Source: Polytrichum commune
Taxonomy: Eukaryota > Streptophyta > Polytrichopsida > Polytrichales > Polytrichaceae
Direction: 5' to 3'
Assembly: GCA_950295325.1 (NCBI GenBank)
Contig: OX485807.1
Span: forward strand, 1,676,501-1,740,500
Length of the DNA: 64,000 nucleotides
The translations under genes and the position numbers were made by a program. The notes under the pieces are model-generated. The model worked only from the letters and a program-made list of their open reading frames with translations. It was not told where the DNA came from and did no database searches. Below are positions 1 to 11,513 of this stretch, in pieces (position 1 is the stretch's first letter; the number at the start of each line of letters is the position of its first letter).

Positions 1-120
1 TTTGAGCGTTACAACTTTTTAGAAAACTCGGACTCATCATCGTCACCCGCACGTTTGGTAGCCATCTCTCTTTTAAAAAACTAATTCAAAGACGGAACCG
101 TACTCTAATATCATGTGTCG

Positions 121-162
121 CAACCCTTGCTAGTGCCCCTTAACCCTTGCTAGTGCCCCTTA
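121..162. repeat. 21-bp tandem duplication
   Basis: Two perfect adjacent copies of a 21-bp unit containing CCTTGCTAGTGCCCCTTA. No gene is associated with it. Confidence 0.8.
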
Positions 163-2294
163 CCAATGTAGTGGTGTTTTGTGGTCAATTAATTTGTGTT
201 TCATGTGAGTGATTTGTATGAGTAAGAAGTAATTGCTCTCAAGCGAGGATCTTTGAATGATTGGTATACCAAGGTAGATTGTGCATAGGAAAGATGCAGT
301 CAATAGCCCATGTTGAGTTCAAGTGGTTCATCCCTGGTTAATTGACTAATTATAACTATGATTTATTTAGTCCATGGATTTATTGCCTTGAGTGGAGAAG
401 AGATATAAGATATCCCTTCTTCATTTAACATGATAATGTTCATGTGGATTCCATGATAGCCAACTTAGCCGAGTTAAGTGCCTGATATGAGTGGAGTGGG
501 ATAACAATTAAATTTGGATTCATTCAAGTTTAGGTAATTGAGTGACATCAAGAGATAGTCAGAGGAGATATTTTTCTTTCACCTACTCCTATGAATTAAG
601 GGCCATGAATCCTTGATCTAAATTTGATGAGTGGTTGAGAGGAAGCTCCTAACATAGATTGTGTATATTGTGTGATTAGAATGCAAGTGGCCTAAGTAAG
701 ATTGCACTCAATAGAGGAGGAGTATTGTTGTAGTGCGTTCATTTCATTCTTGAGTGGTAATTGAGAGTCTTGGAAGAAGAATATTTTGGGAATTTCAAAG
801 ACCATAGACTACTTTTTGCAGTGAGTATCTTATGTTGGCCTTCTCTAACACTTGGCAAAGTTGGAAGACGAAAAGTCAACTAGATGAGTCCATTGACTAT
901 GAAGAAGAAGGATCAGTGACCTTTGAGGCGAATGTGAATGCAATGGACGCCATTTGGCAAAGGACTATAGTTTGACAACTAGTTTATAATAAAGGATCAT
1001 TTAAAGAACATTGCTCACTATGAGTGGGTAACCGGAATGACAAATGCCCCACAAATGCTTGTAGCCACAAACACAACTAGAGCCAACAACGTTTTTAGAA
1101 GAAAAAGACAAAACATAAACTGTAAATCCACATCCTAACAAAGTATCCACACTATCAACCACATCTAATCCTAAAGAAGAAACCACAAAAAAAGGAACAT
1201 GCTTTGTAAGAACACATGTAGCTACGTATGCCCAACTCAATTGCTCCAAGCACGACCTACATCCTCCTCCAACACTAATTGACCATCACCACAACATGAT
1301 TTACGAAGCCTACATAATGCCTCCAATTGCTCCTACCAACGTCAACACTTCAATTCATGCCCAAGACTAATAGACACTGGCAAAAAAAAAAAGACATAAT
1401 CCAATTCGTAATAAAGAGTATTTTGTTTACTATGCCAACTTCCTCCTGGCTCTCCTGCTCGTCTACCTGCTTCTACACACACAAACTCTATCAAGACAAT
1501 CAAATCTTTGGCACTCGCCTTCTAATTCACACCTTTCTCTTTGTATACAACATATCACTCCTTGAAATGACCATCTTCATGATTTGCAATTGCAAAGAAG
1601 ATGAGACAATTCTCAATCCAATCCAAGAACCAAAATTACATGTGGAGTTGGAAGTACCCACAATTTGTGCCAACTCTATCACTATCCTTACTACTATATT
1701 ATCAATTGGTTATTCACTACAACATCCAATGGGTTTTTCCTTGTAAGTTTACTTAAGGATCTTAAAATTTTCTCATTTTCTTCAAGGTACCAAGAATTAC
1801 AATCGCAATATAGCACCATGCATCCTGAAACTAACTACATTTGTAAGATTTTTGGGGTGACCGAAGATGATGATGTGCCTAACCAAGATCTACTGCTGGT
1901 AAAATGAAATCACAATGGCAATAGTGGGAAAACAACAGTGTTTGTCTTTTGAAATCAGGTTGGCTTCAATTGTTTCATGACCATTTTTGTACCATCCTCA
2001 ATGAAAACAACCACAAACTTGATTTCGGATATCCAAAAAATGAATTTTTTTTGTTGTCGAAAATTCTATCAGTGGGCCATCATGTGCTACAGAGACTCAT
2101 ATCTTGGATGAGAGCACCAAGTATAGTAATTTCAAACTACATACATGCAATGAATGGGGAAATCCAATGGTTAGTGTAAAATCAACCGAGTGAAATTGGT
2201 AAATTACTGAATTAATTGGTAACATCTCCTACCGGTTTTTAGCTAGGTCACCGAAGGGTATCTCTAGTTAAAACTGAATCTCATATTTTAAATT
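163..2294. other. gene-free AT-rich stretch
   Basis: Only short open frames occur (the longest, 1327-1746 plus, is about 139 codons). None has a recognisable domain, codon bias or splice context. It probably contains decayed mobile DNA, since a hAT transposase tail follows directly, but I see no other recognisable domain here. Confidence 0.5.
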
Positions 2295-2558
2295 TTGTTC
2301 TCAGTCTTGTATCTAGAAAGCATCATGGGGACTGTAAATGGGACCTTCTCAACGTTCTTTGCAAGATGTCAATGTATTAGTTCGGCTACTTGTGAAAGGG
2401 CTTCCTCAATGCAAAATGTGATCAAGAAAAAATTACAAAACCATTTAAATACAAAACATCTTCAAAGTGTGCTAAAGGTGTCTATAGAAGGGCCATCTAA
2501 TGATTTTGATTACATTTTGGTTGTTGCTATAGAGCTTTGGCAAAATTTAGCTAAGTGA
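2295..2558 (+). pseudogene. hAT transposase C-terminal dimerisation fragment
   Basis: The 87-residue frame resembles the hAT-family C-terminal dimerisation region. It has SSATCERASS, then an IKKKLQNHL stretch, then a leucine-rich segment ending KVSIEGPSNDFD and a terminal tryptophan-containing IELWQNL. In hAT transposases this segment closes the RNase H-like catalytic domain and mediates dimerisation. Only the tail is present. The BED finger and catalytic residues expected upstream are not readable in 1-2.3 kb, so this is a truncated, non-functional remnant. The first codon is arbitrary because the real start would lie far upstream. Family assignment rests on motif memory. Confidence 0.7.
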
Positions 2559-4430
2559 AGGTATTTATAGTCTCTTCCAAAAAAATATCTTAGTGGCCAA
2601 CCTTGTATGAAGGATAAACATAATACTATGGTTTTATAGTCTTGAACGTAATATTTGTGTTTACTTCATTATTGTATACATTTTTTTTAACATACTTCAA
2701 ATCAAATTTCAACTCATCTAAATGTGACGAGATGAGAATCTTTGGTCTTCTAATGAAGAAGGGCTAGGCCAGGTTCAATTCTTGCCAAAGACACTTTATG
2801 GTGTTCACTTTATTCATGAGTGTGTCCGTTTGATTTTTTTTTTCCCTTGTCATTGTATTTTGTTAAGTGTTTTAATGTTTTAGAGTGCTTATTTGATATT
2901 TAAGGGTATTGATTTCATAATGTTGAGTGTTCATCTGATGTTTTTTGGTGTTATTTTCATGTATTATTGAGGGTACTTCATATTTTTATACTTGAATACT
3001 TATGATTTCTTTCAAAATATGATTTGAAATGATCTTTTATCATACATAGCAATCAAAGTTGAAATAGTGTGCAAATTGCCTTCAACTTAGTATTTGAACT
3101 GAGTTCTCATTTTATTTGTCAGTGTTGTAAACGATTGCTTATACGAACTTAGGAAATATGACCGGGAAGCCACAAAAACATTAGGTTTTCCACTGAATTA
3201 AGTGACTAAGCTTAGGCATCAACCGGATGACCAAGAAGAACCACCGAATGACATGTGGAAAGAGGGGCAAAAATCTGAGTCACCTCATGAATTCCCGTTC
3301 ACTCCATACGGGTACACCTCTTCCATATATAGAGCATATTTGGATATTCTTGGTAGCCAAAATTCGAGATTTGATTGCAATCCAAATTTCAAACACCAAC
3401 AGCAAGAAAACAAAAAATTGTGTTCTCACTGCAGCCTTGACTTACCAAAGCTTCAGAGTCCAAGGCTATAGTACCAATTTGGAGGAAATTGATGATGCTT
3501 GGGACTTGGTAATGGCATTCTCCCACTAATCTGATAGAAAATCAAAGTAGTTGTCTGGATCAGCACTGACCACTGAACTTGAGTAGGCTACTGGTATTGT
3601 CAAATCTATCACTTCAGATGTTGATATTGATAGAATATGCGAGACATAGACATTGTGGGTGTTGGTGTGCGTATAATTGAGGAGATAGATGTTGTAACAT
3701 GTAAGATCAATTGGGTAATCATAATGGGTGTTGTAGGGGGGACCATCCTAAAACATCCTCATGTGAGTCACAAGTCCTGAATCTGGCAATTGAGTAGGTT
3801 TTAGACATTAGACAGCGTATTGCTGGAGGACAAGGTTGCCTGTAGAGTTGATTTGGTTCTATGTCATGGCTCCATCTCATACCCTACGTCAATGCATGAA
3901 TCTTTCATACCCTATGTCAATTCATGAAAGGTGTGGGATGAAGAAACCCTCCCCACTGAGTTGTTGCATGTAAACTCACAACACAGATGTTCTGTCCAAA
4001 GACCAAGGCTCGAATCTCGACAAAAGAATTAGTATCTCCTATTGAAACCCACATTGAATACATTGGTCCGATGTAAACTGGATGCGTTCTTGCAGGATAG
4101 GTGCAAGTGGGGATCTCCAACTCCAACAACTACCCCTTCTGCGTCCTAGTGCACCCCTCCCCCAAGTATAAACCAAAATTTTGTGCATTTCTTGCAATTG
4201 ATGGAGGAAAGGCAATTTGTGCATGCTCTCCTAGCCAGCGACAGAGGAACTTCGTGGATGTCCTCCATACTGCCACAATCTGCAATTGCTACAATATGTG
4301 TGAAGAGTCTTCGACCATTCAGCCACCATTCTGAAGCCTCAAGCCTCAGGTCCATGCCTCCTTGTATAACACATTCTGCCAATTGAACTACGTACCAGTA
4401 TCAAATTCCTAGTTTTGGGTGGATATTGAG
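2559..4430. other. gene-free stretch
   Basis: Short overlapping frames on both strands (for example 3202-3471 plus and 4146-4382 minus) show no conserved domain. A TATA-like ATATATAGAG lies near 3335 with no credible gene behind it. I see nothing else that can be supported. Confidence 0.45.
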
Positions 4431-5970
4431 CTTTCAAAATCTATGTCAGTGCATTGATTTAGGTTTAATACTTGGCTAACAATAGCTTATGACCATGTAG
4501 TTACAGTCAACTGATGAAAGATATCAAGTACAGTATAATGTTTCTAGGCTCAAAACAGAGACTAAATCAGAAACTCCTGTCACATGTGACTCTGCCATTC
4601 ATTCTACCTACTCTCAGCTCACAGTGCACCAAGAAGGCATTTCCGAATAACAAAAGGATTAAAAAAAACATCAAGTTGTTACAATTTCAACCTCACTTCA
4701 GATGAAGAAACTCCATGATATTGTCCTTAGCAGATTATGGTTGCTTTGCTTGTGCAGATTATCAACCTGACAAAGATAGAGATGGAGGGTCAGCAGTGGT
4801 AGAAAAGGAATGGAATGGCACAAGATTATTCAAGAACAAGCAGGTATGGAGCTGCATGGAGCACAGCTTTGCTGCCAAGAATACTGCAAGTCCAGAAGCT
4901 CCAACTCAACATTATTCTTGATGCAGCCATAGCCATTTAGCAATCTCAAAAGTCAAGTAAGATTTTTCAATTCCGCCCTGTCCATAAACTGATTTCTAAC
5001 TCATGCTTACTTATTCAAGAAATGGGGTATTCTGAAGAATGCATCAACATCAAGTCCCTACAAAGGATACTCGCTGGTATCTTAAGAGATCCACGAGTAT
5101 TAAGTATACTAAGTATAGGTTACAGTATGGGGGCTTATTTCTTGGTTACAAGACCCTGGCTAAGATAAATGAAACATCAAGTTCCAACTAGAATAAATGC
5201 AAACACATGCCTAAATCATCTGAGAGGTGACTGTAGGATAATTCAATGTCCACAAAGGTCTCAATTGTTTGCCAAAAGGGGGTCTTCAGAGTGTAGATCG
5301 ACTGTCTTCACTTCCATTTTCATACCATTGCTTCTGACATTATGAGCCACAACCAGCAGGACTTTGGTTGTTTCATCGTTCCCACTTTTGAAGGTCATAA
5401 ATGCAAAGATAATCAATGATAACTTACCTCTGGACTACCACTAACTTTACAACCAGAGACAGGAGTTAAATATCATGCTATCAACAGAAGAGGCAGGTGC
5501 ACAAGGCTTGAGATTCACCTTACCTCAATCAGGTATCCCGTATCTGATCTGCGACTGATGCACTCGATCAGGCAAACCTTTGAATTATTGATGAATAAAC
5601 CATCACTTTAAATTGAAAGCAAGCAGCATCTATCCTAAAAAGACATCGAATGCCACCACTTCAATGAACCTGAAAGAGACACACGTTACCAGCCTACTTA
5701 ACCTGGCATGGGAGTACTGAAGGAACCGAAAGAAGCAGCATGTGCTAGCTTCAGTTATTTGAAATGTATTGACCATGGGTACCATGTTTTGCTGAAGCAG
5801 TTTCCAGCACAGCAACAGGGTTAATTTAGTGACAGTGGAGGCACAATTGTTGACCCAATACTTTACAACTACATATACATGTATTATACAACAAACCGCT
5901 CACCCTAGACAAATGGAGTAGCACTGACCACATTCAGTGGAATCCAAGAGCAGACGGATGTCTGTTAATG
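4431..5970. other. 3' flank of the PWD gene
   Basis: About 1.5 kb downstream of the minus-strand dikinase stop codon. It contains no frame with a recognisable product. The part nearest 5970 must include the 3' untranslated region, but I could not place the poly(A) site. Confidence 0.45.
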
Positions 5971-8900
5971 CTATGGTTGCGGCCGGGCTTGCACAATGTA
6001 AACATCATCACCAATAATGCAGCCCTCGATATCCTGAGGGAGACCAAAGTGTTGTTCAAGGAAGAAACCAATGGTAGCAAGCCTTTGCCCTACATGCTCT
6101 CGATACTCAGGATCAACAGAGAGAGGTTGGTTGCTGTAATCCACAACTCGGCGCACAACACTCCCGTCAGCTACCTTTCCGGCATTGGGCACCAGGAGCA
6201 GCTCACTGAAATTTGCAAATGCCAGTGTCTTTACAACCCCATCGAACTTGTTGCCAGAAAGACGCCATGGAGTGCCTCTTGTTCCTGATGCCAAGGTTTC
6301 ACCCAACCCCACTGCAATCTCAGCTTGTACCACTGTTTCATCGTGGTCAATTGGGCTAACAGTATGCAGTACAAAGCTAAGGTCTGGGGACAGGAGCTCC
6401 TGGACTAGGACAGCCATGCAGGCTTCTTTTTGAGGTACCCCAGCAACCCTTCGGCTCAAGACAGCTCTCCGTGTGTAAAGAGAAGCCCAAACTTCAGCGA
6501 CTGCTTTCCCAAAACTTTCCGGCTCCGAGAGTTTCACATTTGGAATAGACTCGTATAGTCCTGCCCCTGACATCCCTTCCAGATCCTCAACATTTGCACT
6601 GGACCTTACAATCAGCGTGGCAGCAGCAGGAAAGTCATTCGAAGCGAGCCCAGCCAACACTGAAGCAGCAGGTCTCTGGGTACCAATGAGGGATCGCAAC
6701 TCATTACAAACCTTGTCAAGCTCTCCATCTTGTAGTGGTGCAGTCTCAACCATGTCTACGAGTATTTTAAACTTTTGGTAGGAACCGCTGAGTTCTAAAG
6801 CTTCCTCCATAGATCCAAAGGGAATAACTTTGCCTTCGGGAACAAGAAATGCTGCTGGCACCCCTTGATCGTTATGAATCCTCTTCGCCTCCACGGATAA
6901 CAAAGCAAGTGCGCCACAAGCAGCTGCTTTTGACCCTGCATTTTCTGCAGTAGCATCAGCAAGGTCAAGCACAGTTCCAGGTGGACTTCGGGCTACAGAG
7001 CTCTGTTTCATTTCGCGAACTTTTGGCAGCATACCCAAACTCTTCAAAGAACCCCCTTCTTCCACAGTAGCTTTGACAGCCAAACCTGCTGCATCCCTCT
7101 GTTGCCCTTGTGGGGCCGAACCTTCAAACAGTGTGATGTGCACAGATTCAGATGATGCCACCAGTTCAATGGGCCTGTTGAGCCAGCCGCGGAGATCCGC
7201 AATCTTGTCTTCGTCGTCACACGTAACAAACACAACTTTTTCTTGGCGGGCACGGACACCCAAGTGTGATAAATGTGGAAGCTCGTGTTGGAGCACCACT
7301 CCTGCCACATTGGAGCCAGCAGCCTTCACCTCTTCATCCCCATCTGCTGTTTTGACCAACAAGATGACAGGACCATTGGTTGATGGCAACGACCCTGGTA
7401 TTATTCTGTCAACTTCAAATAGAGTGCCAACAGCTCTGCCAGGCATCAGAGCATCATAGCCATCTCCACCTGCACATTCTCGAACAGCCTTCAGGAGCAT
7501 TGAACAGAGTTTGGCAATCTGAAACACCACACTGGCTCGAATTTCCGCCTCTGTGTACGTTCGCACCGAGTTGTCTGCGATGCCAAGAGCACTTCCAAGC
7601 TTCTGCACATAATCCGGGTAGAGCTGTAAAACCGTGTCAGTGTATGTCTCAGCAAGGCGCCGAGCACGGTCCAATGTTGCTTTCAATCTCAGCGCCCATG
7701 ACTTCAAATCTTTGGTGAGATTGCCCGTGGCCGACCACGCTAGCAATTCGTTCTTAATTGCGGCACATTCGGCCTTGTGCAACCCAGACAAACCCAGCTG
7801 CTGAATACCCATCACAAGGGCAGTCAATGCTGGAGTCCATTTCCCAACCTTCCCGTTCTTCGCTTCCTCTGTCAGCAAGAAAGCCCCTCCCTCACTTTCA
7901 AAAGAGTTGATCAACCTGCTGAGCAACACAAAGGAATAGTCCTCTAACCCTAATTCCGATAGACGCCATTTCTGGCGCATGGCAATGGCCTCATCAGGAG
8001 CATCATTTCGGAGGCCACTCTCAAGCCCTTTGGAGAGTGTCTCCCGAAGTGAAGTCAATGCATGCAATGTGCCAAGGAGTGACTCGGTCACCATTGGTGA
8101 TTTTCCGTCCACTTTGTCCAGGGCCTCATTGCTGGAAAGGAAATGATCCAAAATGGCCAGCCTGTCCTTATCGATGGATGGCCGCAACCCTCCCAACTGG
8201 TCGGTCAAGCTTCCCGCATTGAAGAAATCTTTGAGCTCGGCATAGAAGCTCTTGAACTCGTTCACAAACGCTTCACTATACTCTCCCGGGTTTCTTGTAA
8301 TCCGACCCAGCATTGCCTCTGTGGCGACCAAATCCTCCGGCCCCGCACTCCTATGAAGCTTATTCTGTATCGTGTGCTTAATCTCTTGCTTCAAGTCTTG
8401 AGGAATATCATTCCGGTGTGCAATGTCGCGTATCCTCGTCAATGGCACAGACGCTGTGAACTCCGCCTTGAATGCAGGCAAGCAGGGATGAATTTTCCTA
8501 ATTACCAGAAGCTCATTGAGAGTGACGCCCTTGTAGCCCGAAATTCGTTCAAGCTCCACAAAAATCCTCCGGGAAATTTCGGCATGCTTATTAGGTCTAT
8601 AGTGTTGGCCATCCTCGGAGCAAGCAATTTGTCCCGTGTTAATCCATTTCAAGTAAACCGCCACATTCACAAGGCTCTGAAGCCTCTCCTCCTTACTCCC
8701 CCACTCACCTGTCAACAACCAATGCACAACCTCCAATTTCCGCCACCAATTGCTCGCACTCTTATCCCCTTTCACCAATTGCAATGCCGGCCCTGCTAAC
8801 CCCGAGGTTTCCCACTTCACCCGGCCGTTACTGCTCCCACTCCTACTCCCCCCCTGCCACTCCTGCACGAAGGATGTCGACGTCGCCTCCGACCCATTCA

Positions 8901-9525
8901 CAGAATCTCCACCTCTTTCACTCTGACCCATCCCAATCCCCTCCACATCTACAACCACATCAACATCAACACCCTCCGAATTCACATCACCTCCGAACTG
9001 CAATTGCATGTCCTCATGCGTGCAGTCCCAGTGCGTGACAACTTCAAAGTTCCCTTCGCTTGGCAACGACAGGATACGGTTCTGGCCACCTTCCCACACC
9101 ACATCCCCACTGTGGGTGACAATCACATGCTTGTACTCCACCACTTCCCCTGGCTGCCCCTCCAACTCCACCACCCACCCTTGCTCCGTCCAATCCATAG
9201 GCACCCGGTTTTGCCATGCCCCAGCACACTGCGAAGAGCCCAGAAGCGCATGGGATTCTCCGAACTGCACTTGATGCTCCAACAACACTTTCACCTTCAC
9301 CTTCCTCTCATTGAAACACATGACCCTCCCCTCAAATCCTCGCCTTTTCTCATCCTCCTTCACCTTAACCTTAACCATAGCCTTAACCTTGACTCCACCA
9401 ATTGCAGCAGCATCCTGTGTGACTCCCACTCTCCGCAACCCATCCAAAGCTAAGAACGTCCTTGCCCTCCCACACCTTCCCAGAATCCCAAGTGGCCGGC
9501 ACTGCACCAAGCCCTGCGCCGCCAT
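5971..9525 (-). CDS. PWD: phosphoglucan, water dikinase (PWD, GWD3-type), chloroplastic
   Basis: An uninterrupted 1184-codon frame. PWD uses ATP and water to phosphorylate pre-phosphorylated alpha-glucan, placing the beta-phosphate on C3 of glucosyl residues. This opens starch granules for plastid degradation. Seen here, numbered from the ATG at 9525: an Arg/Ala/Leu-rich N-terminus typical of a transit peptide (about 1-65); a CBM20 starch-binding domain (about 75-166) with aromatic Trp and Tyr positions; an acidic, Gly/Ser-rich linker (about 175-240); a helical middle region; the phosphohistidine motif LSHLGVRARQEK with His754; and a C-terminal PPDK-like ATP-grasp domain with LIVRSSANVEDLEGMSGAG ending VYIVQARPQP. 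Length is close to Arabidopsis PWD (about 1196 aa). The open frame also begins at an in-frame GTG four codons earlier, but ATG is preferred. The gene has no introns, unlike Arabidopsis PWD. GWD1 is excluded by the CBM20 and the single-His layout. Confidence 0.95.
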   Translation of the reverse strand: MAAQGLVQCRPLGILGRCGRARTFLALDGLRRVGVTQDAAAIGGVKVKAMVKVKVKEDEKRRGFEGRVMCFNERKVKVKVLLEHQVQFGESHALLGSSQCAGAWQNRVPMDWTEQGWVVELEGQPGEVVEYKHVIVTHSGDVVWEGGQNRILSLPSEGNFEVVTHWDCTHEDMQLQFGGDVNSEGVDVDVVVDVEGIGMGQSERGGDSVNGSEATSTSFVQEWQGGSRSGSSNGRVKWETSGLAGPALQLVKGDKSASNWWRKLEVVHWLLTGEWGSKEERLQSLVNVAVYLKWINTGQIACSEDGQHYRPNKHAEISRRIFVELERISGYKGVTLNELLVIRKIHPCLPAFKAEFTASVPLTRIRDIAHRNDIPQDLKQEIKHTIQNKLHRSAGPEDLVATEAMLGRITRNPGEYSEAFVNEFKSFYAELKDFFNAGSLTDQLGGLRPSIDKDRLAILDHFLSSNEALDKVDGKSPMVTESLLGTLHALTSLRETLSKGLESGLRNDAPDEAIAMRQKWRLSELGLEDYSFVLLSRLINSFESEGGAFLLTEEAKNGKVGKWTPALTALVMGIQQLGLSGLHKAECAAIKNELLAWSATGNLTKDLKSWALRLKATLDRARRLAETYTDTVLQLYPDYVQKLGSALGIADNSVRTYTEAEIRASVVFQIAKLCSMLLKAVRECAGGDGYDALMPGRAVGTLFEVDRIIPGSLPSTNGPVILLVKTADGDEEVKAAGSNVAGVVLQHELPHLSHLGVRARQEKVVFVTCDDEDKIADLRGWLNRPIELVASSESVHITLFEGSAPQGQQRDAAGLAVKATVEEGGSLKSLGMLPKVREMKQSSVARSPPGTVLDLADATAENAGSKAAACGALALLSVEAKRIHNDQGVPAAFLVPEGKVIPFGSMEEALELSGSYQKFKILVDMVETAPLQDGELDKVCNELRSLIGTQRPAASVLAGLASNDFPAAATLIVRSSANVEDLEGMSGAGLYESIPNVKLSEPESFGKAVAEVWASLYTRRAVLSRRVAGVPQKEACMAVLVQELLSPDLSFVLHTVSPIDHDETVVQAEIAVGLGETLASGTRGTPWRLSGNKFDGVVKTLAFANFSELLLVPNAGKVADGSVVRRVVDYSNQPLSVDPEYREHVGQRLATIGFFLEQHFGLPQDIEGCIIGDDVYIVQARPQP

Positions 9526-9731
9526 AGCTGCTGCCACCTCTCTCTTAATCTCACCAACCTGTCACCACCTACTATTACAAATACTTCAAATGTTTGTTAA
9601 TGTTGATGTATGTGACATATTCCATGTTTTTTTTTGTTCTGTGGCGTGAAATGATGAGGAGAAGAAGTGATGTTGCTGCAGTTGGGGTTGTGGTGCATTG
9701 GAGCCCGCCATCCATTCATTCATCCATCCAT

Positions 9732-9923
9732 TCAAAACTGACCCGGAACCCAAACTGGAACCATAACGTTAGTAGTAACCTTCACATTCACTCCACCCAC
9801 TGCGGGGATTGTCGACACCATAATTCCCTGCATCCCATCAAACCTTGTGAGTAGCTTACTCGCCCTCCCGCAACATCCCAGCATCCGAATTTGCTCACAA
9901 CGCACCAGCCTCCGGCCCGCCAT
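9732..9923 (-). pseudogene. duplicated PWD transit-peptide segment
   Basis: The frame, read from an ATG at 9923, matches the start of the adjacent dikinase residue by residue: LVRCEQIRMLGCCGRA here against LVQCRPLGILGRCGRA in PWD, continuing to GGVNVKVTTNVMV against GGVKVKAMVKVKV. It stops after about 63 codons, before any CBM20 sequence. It lies about 400 bp upstream of the PWD start on the same strand. It therefore looks like a tandem duplication of the gene's 5' end, or an old first exon or upstream ORF in the leader. Divergence at nucleotide level suggests it is not recent. Whether it is transcribed or translated cannot be told. Confidence 0.7.
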
Positions 9924-11167
9924 AGCTGCTGCGGCTGCCACAGCAGCTACAAGAGCGCATCATTCGTTGCGTGGAATGCTTGGATTTCACGGGTGTGTGA
10001 TGACGCTATCGTCCCTTCTTGTGCACAATCTCGTTGGTGTTGGTGTCGGAGATTAGAAGCGGTAGTGGTGCAGTTGCATCGTGACTCGTGATTCATGGAA
10101 AGCCGTAACCATCCATCCATTTCTGCGACCGAGCTTTAGCTTCCTTCCTGAATTCTGCGAGTAAAGCCTCCAGCTTCAGTGGTGTGTGCCAGTAGACTTG
10201 AGGCACGTGGCATGCCACGTCATGTGGTATTTTGGTACAATGCATTAAATATATTGATGCACTCAACATTTAGACAGTTGCTTTCATGGGACCATGTATC
10301 ACATGAGCATTATTCTCCTTTTGATTATGGGATCCCCGTTTATGGGGAGCACCTAGGTTATAAATGTGAAGCTTTTGATAAGCAGTTGTAAAATTATCTA
10401 ATGTTTAAGATCACAACCTCTTTCTTTGAAAACAAACCATCATGTAGTTGTTTAATAATGTTATACACCTCATGGTAATACTATGGTAAATGAGTTACTA
10501 TAAATCATAAAAGATGGAAAGAAATATGGAAGTCCTTACCAATGTTGGTCTAGTATCATCTCTTTTTTATACCATTCGGGATATCTACAATGAGGATTTC
10601 AATATATATATTTATTTATATATTAATATTAATAGGGTATGGGTATTTGAAAGGATTTTTGACAATATTTTTGTTTTCAATACTATTCATGTTAATATAC
10701 CATTTAGAAAATTTGCATACCTAGGTATGTTATAGAATAGGTTGAGGGTGAAACAACCCATACACTAGTGCCTTGGAGGCAGGTTGCAGTCATCCAACAA
10801 GGAACCGGAGTATGGGTTGGTTCGCCTTCCCTTTCTAGAATAGGTAGTACTACCCCCCAATCAATGAACTCAGGTATACAAAGAGTTTCACACTTTTACA
10901 TGCCCACCAAATATCAATATCTCATTGGTAATACAATTTTGATACCCATTGGTAGGTTCTTAGAACCCGATATTCGTGTTGTTATTGATACCATGCATTC
11001 ACCTATATACCAATCCAACATTGGTCCCTACCATGGCGGCAACAAGGTGCATCAACATCTTCATTTTAGTTATATGAGGCCTAGTTGGGTGTGGTGATTT
11101 GGTGCATTTGATATATAAATGGATGATTTTTGTGTTTCTTGGTCAACCTTAACTCAAGGTCAACTAC
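9924..11167. other. upstream flank of PWD, gene-free
   Basis: The first few hundred bases (to about 10150) are less AT-rich and probably hold the PWD promoter and leader. Beyond that the DNA is AT-rich. The 109-codon plus-strand frame at 10768-11097 has no recognisable domain. Confidence 0.4.
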
Positions 11168-11513
11168 ACTACACTAAATAGGTAGATTAGTGTTAGAGGA
11201 AGATTAGTGTTAGATGCAATAGTTACCTAAAACACTAATTTTCAACTGATATTACAATTAGTGTTTGAATAGGGTTTGAACAAATTATACCTTTTACGAG
11301 GTTCTCATATTCTTCTTCCTTCAATTCTTCATTCCAAGATTTACAAAATATCATCTAACACTAAATGCACTCATGTAAATATTTAAAGTTACTACTTGGT
11401 ACAAATAGTGTTAGAGTTGACATTTAGTGTTCTAACACTATAGAGACAATTTACATTTAGCGTTTTCGTCGATTATTAGTGTTTCCAACACTAATCTACC
11501 TATTTAGTGTAGT
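11168..11513. mobile_element. miniature TIR element, CTACACTAAAT family
   Basis: About 346 bp bounded by inverted repeats of roughly 27 bp. The left end begins ACTACACTAAATAGGTAGA and the right end is its complement, finishing CTATTTAGTGTAGT. The interior is AT-rich and non-coding. The outer bases are shared with the elements at 14199, 15076, 55352 and 61607. The ends resemble CACTA-type termini, but no clear target duplication is visible, so superfamily is uncertain. Confidence 0.7.

Noticed and set aside
4000-4040. GGCTCGAATCTCGAC resembling a tRNA/SINE B box
   Set aside because: No A box, cloverleaf or tail could be matched; a single 10-base resemblance is not enough.
8143-8799. 218-codon plus-strand frame
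   Set aside because: Antisense to the dikinase. No domain, and explained by the GC-rich codon composition of the real gene.
5968-9453. Other plus-strand and shifted minus-strand frames over PWD
   Set aside because: All are shadows of the 1184-codon gene with no conserved motifs.
9526-9537. GTG at 9537 as the PWD start
   Set aside because: Nuclear plant genes initiate at AUG. The ATG four codons later at 9525 is adequate and keeps the transit peptide.
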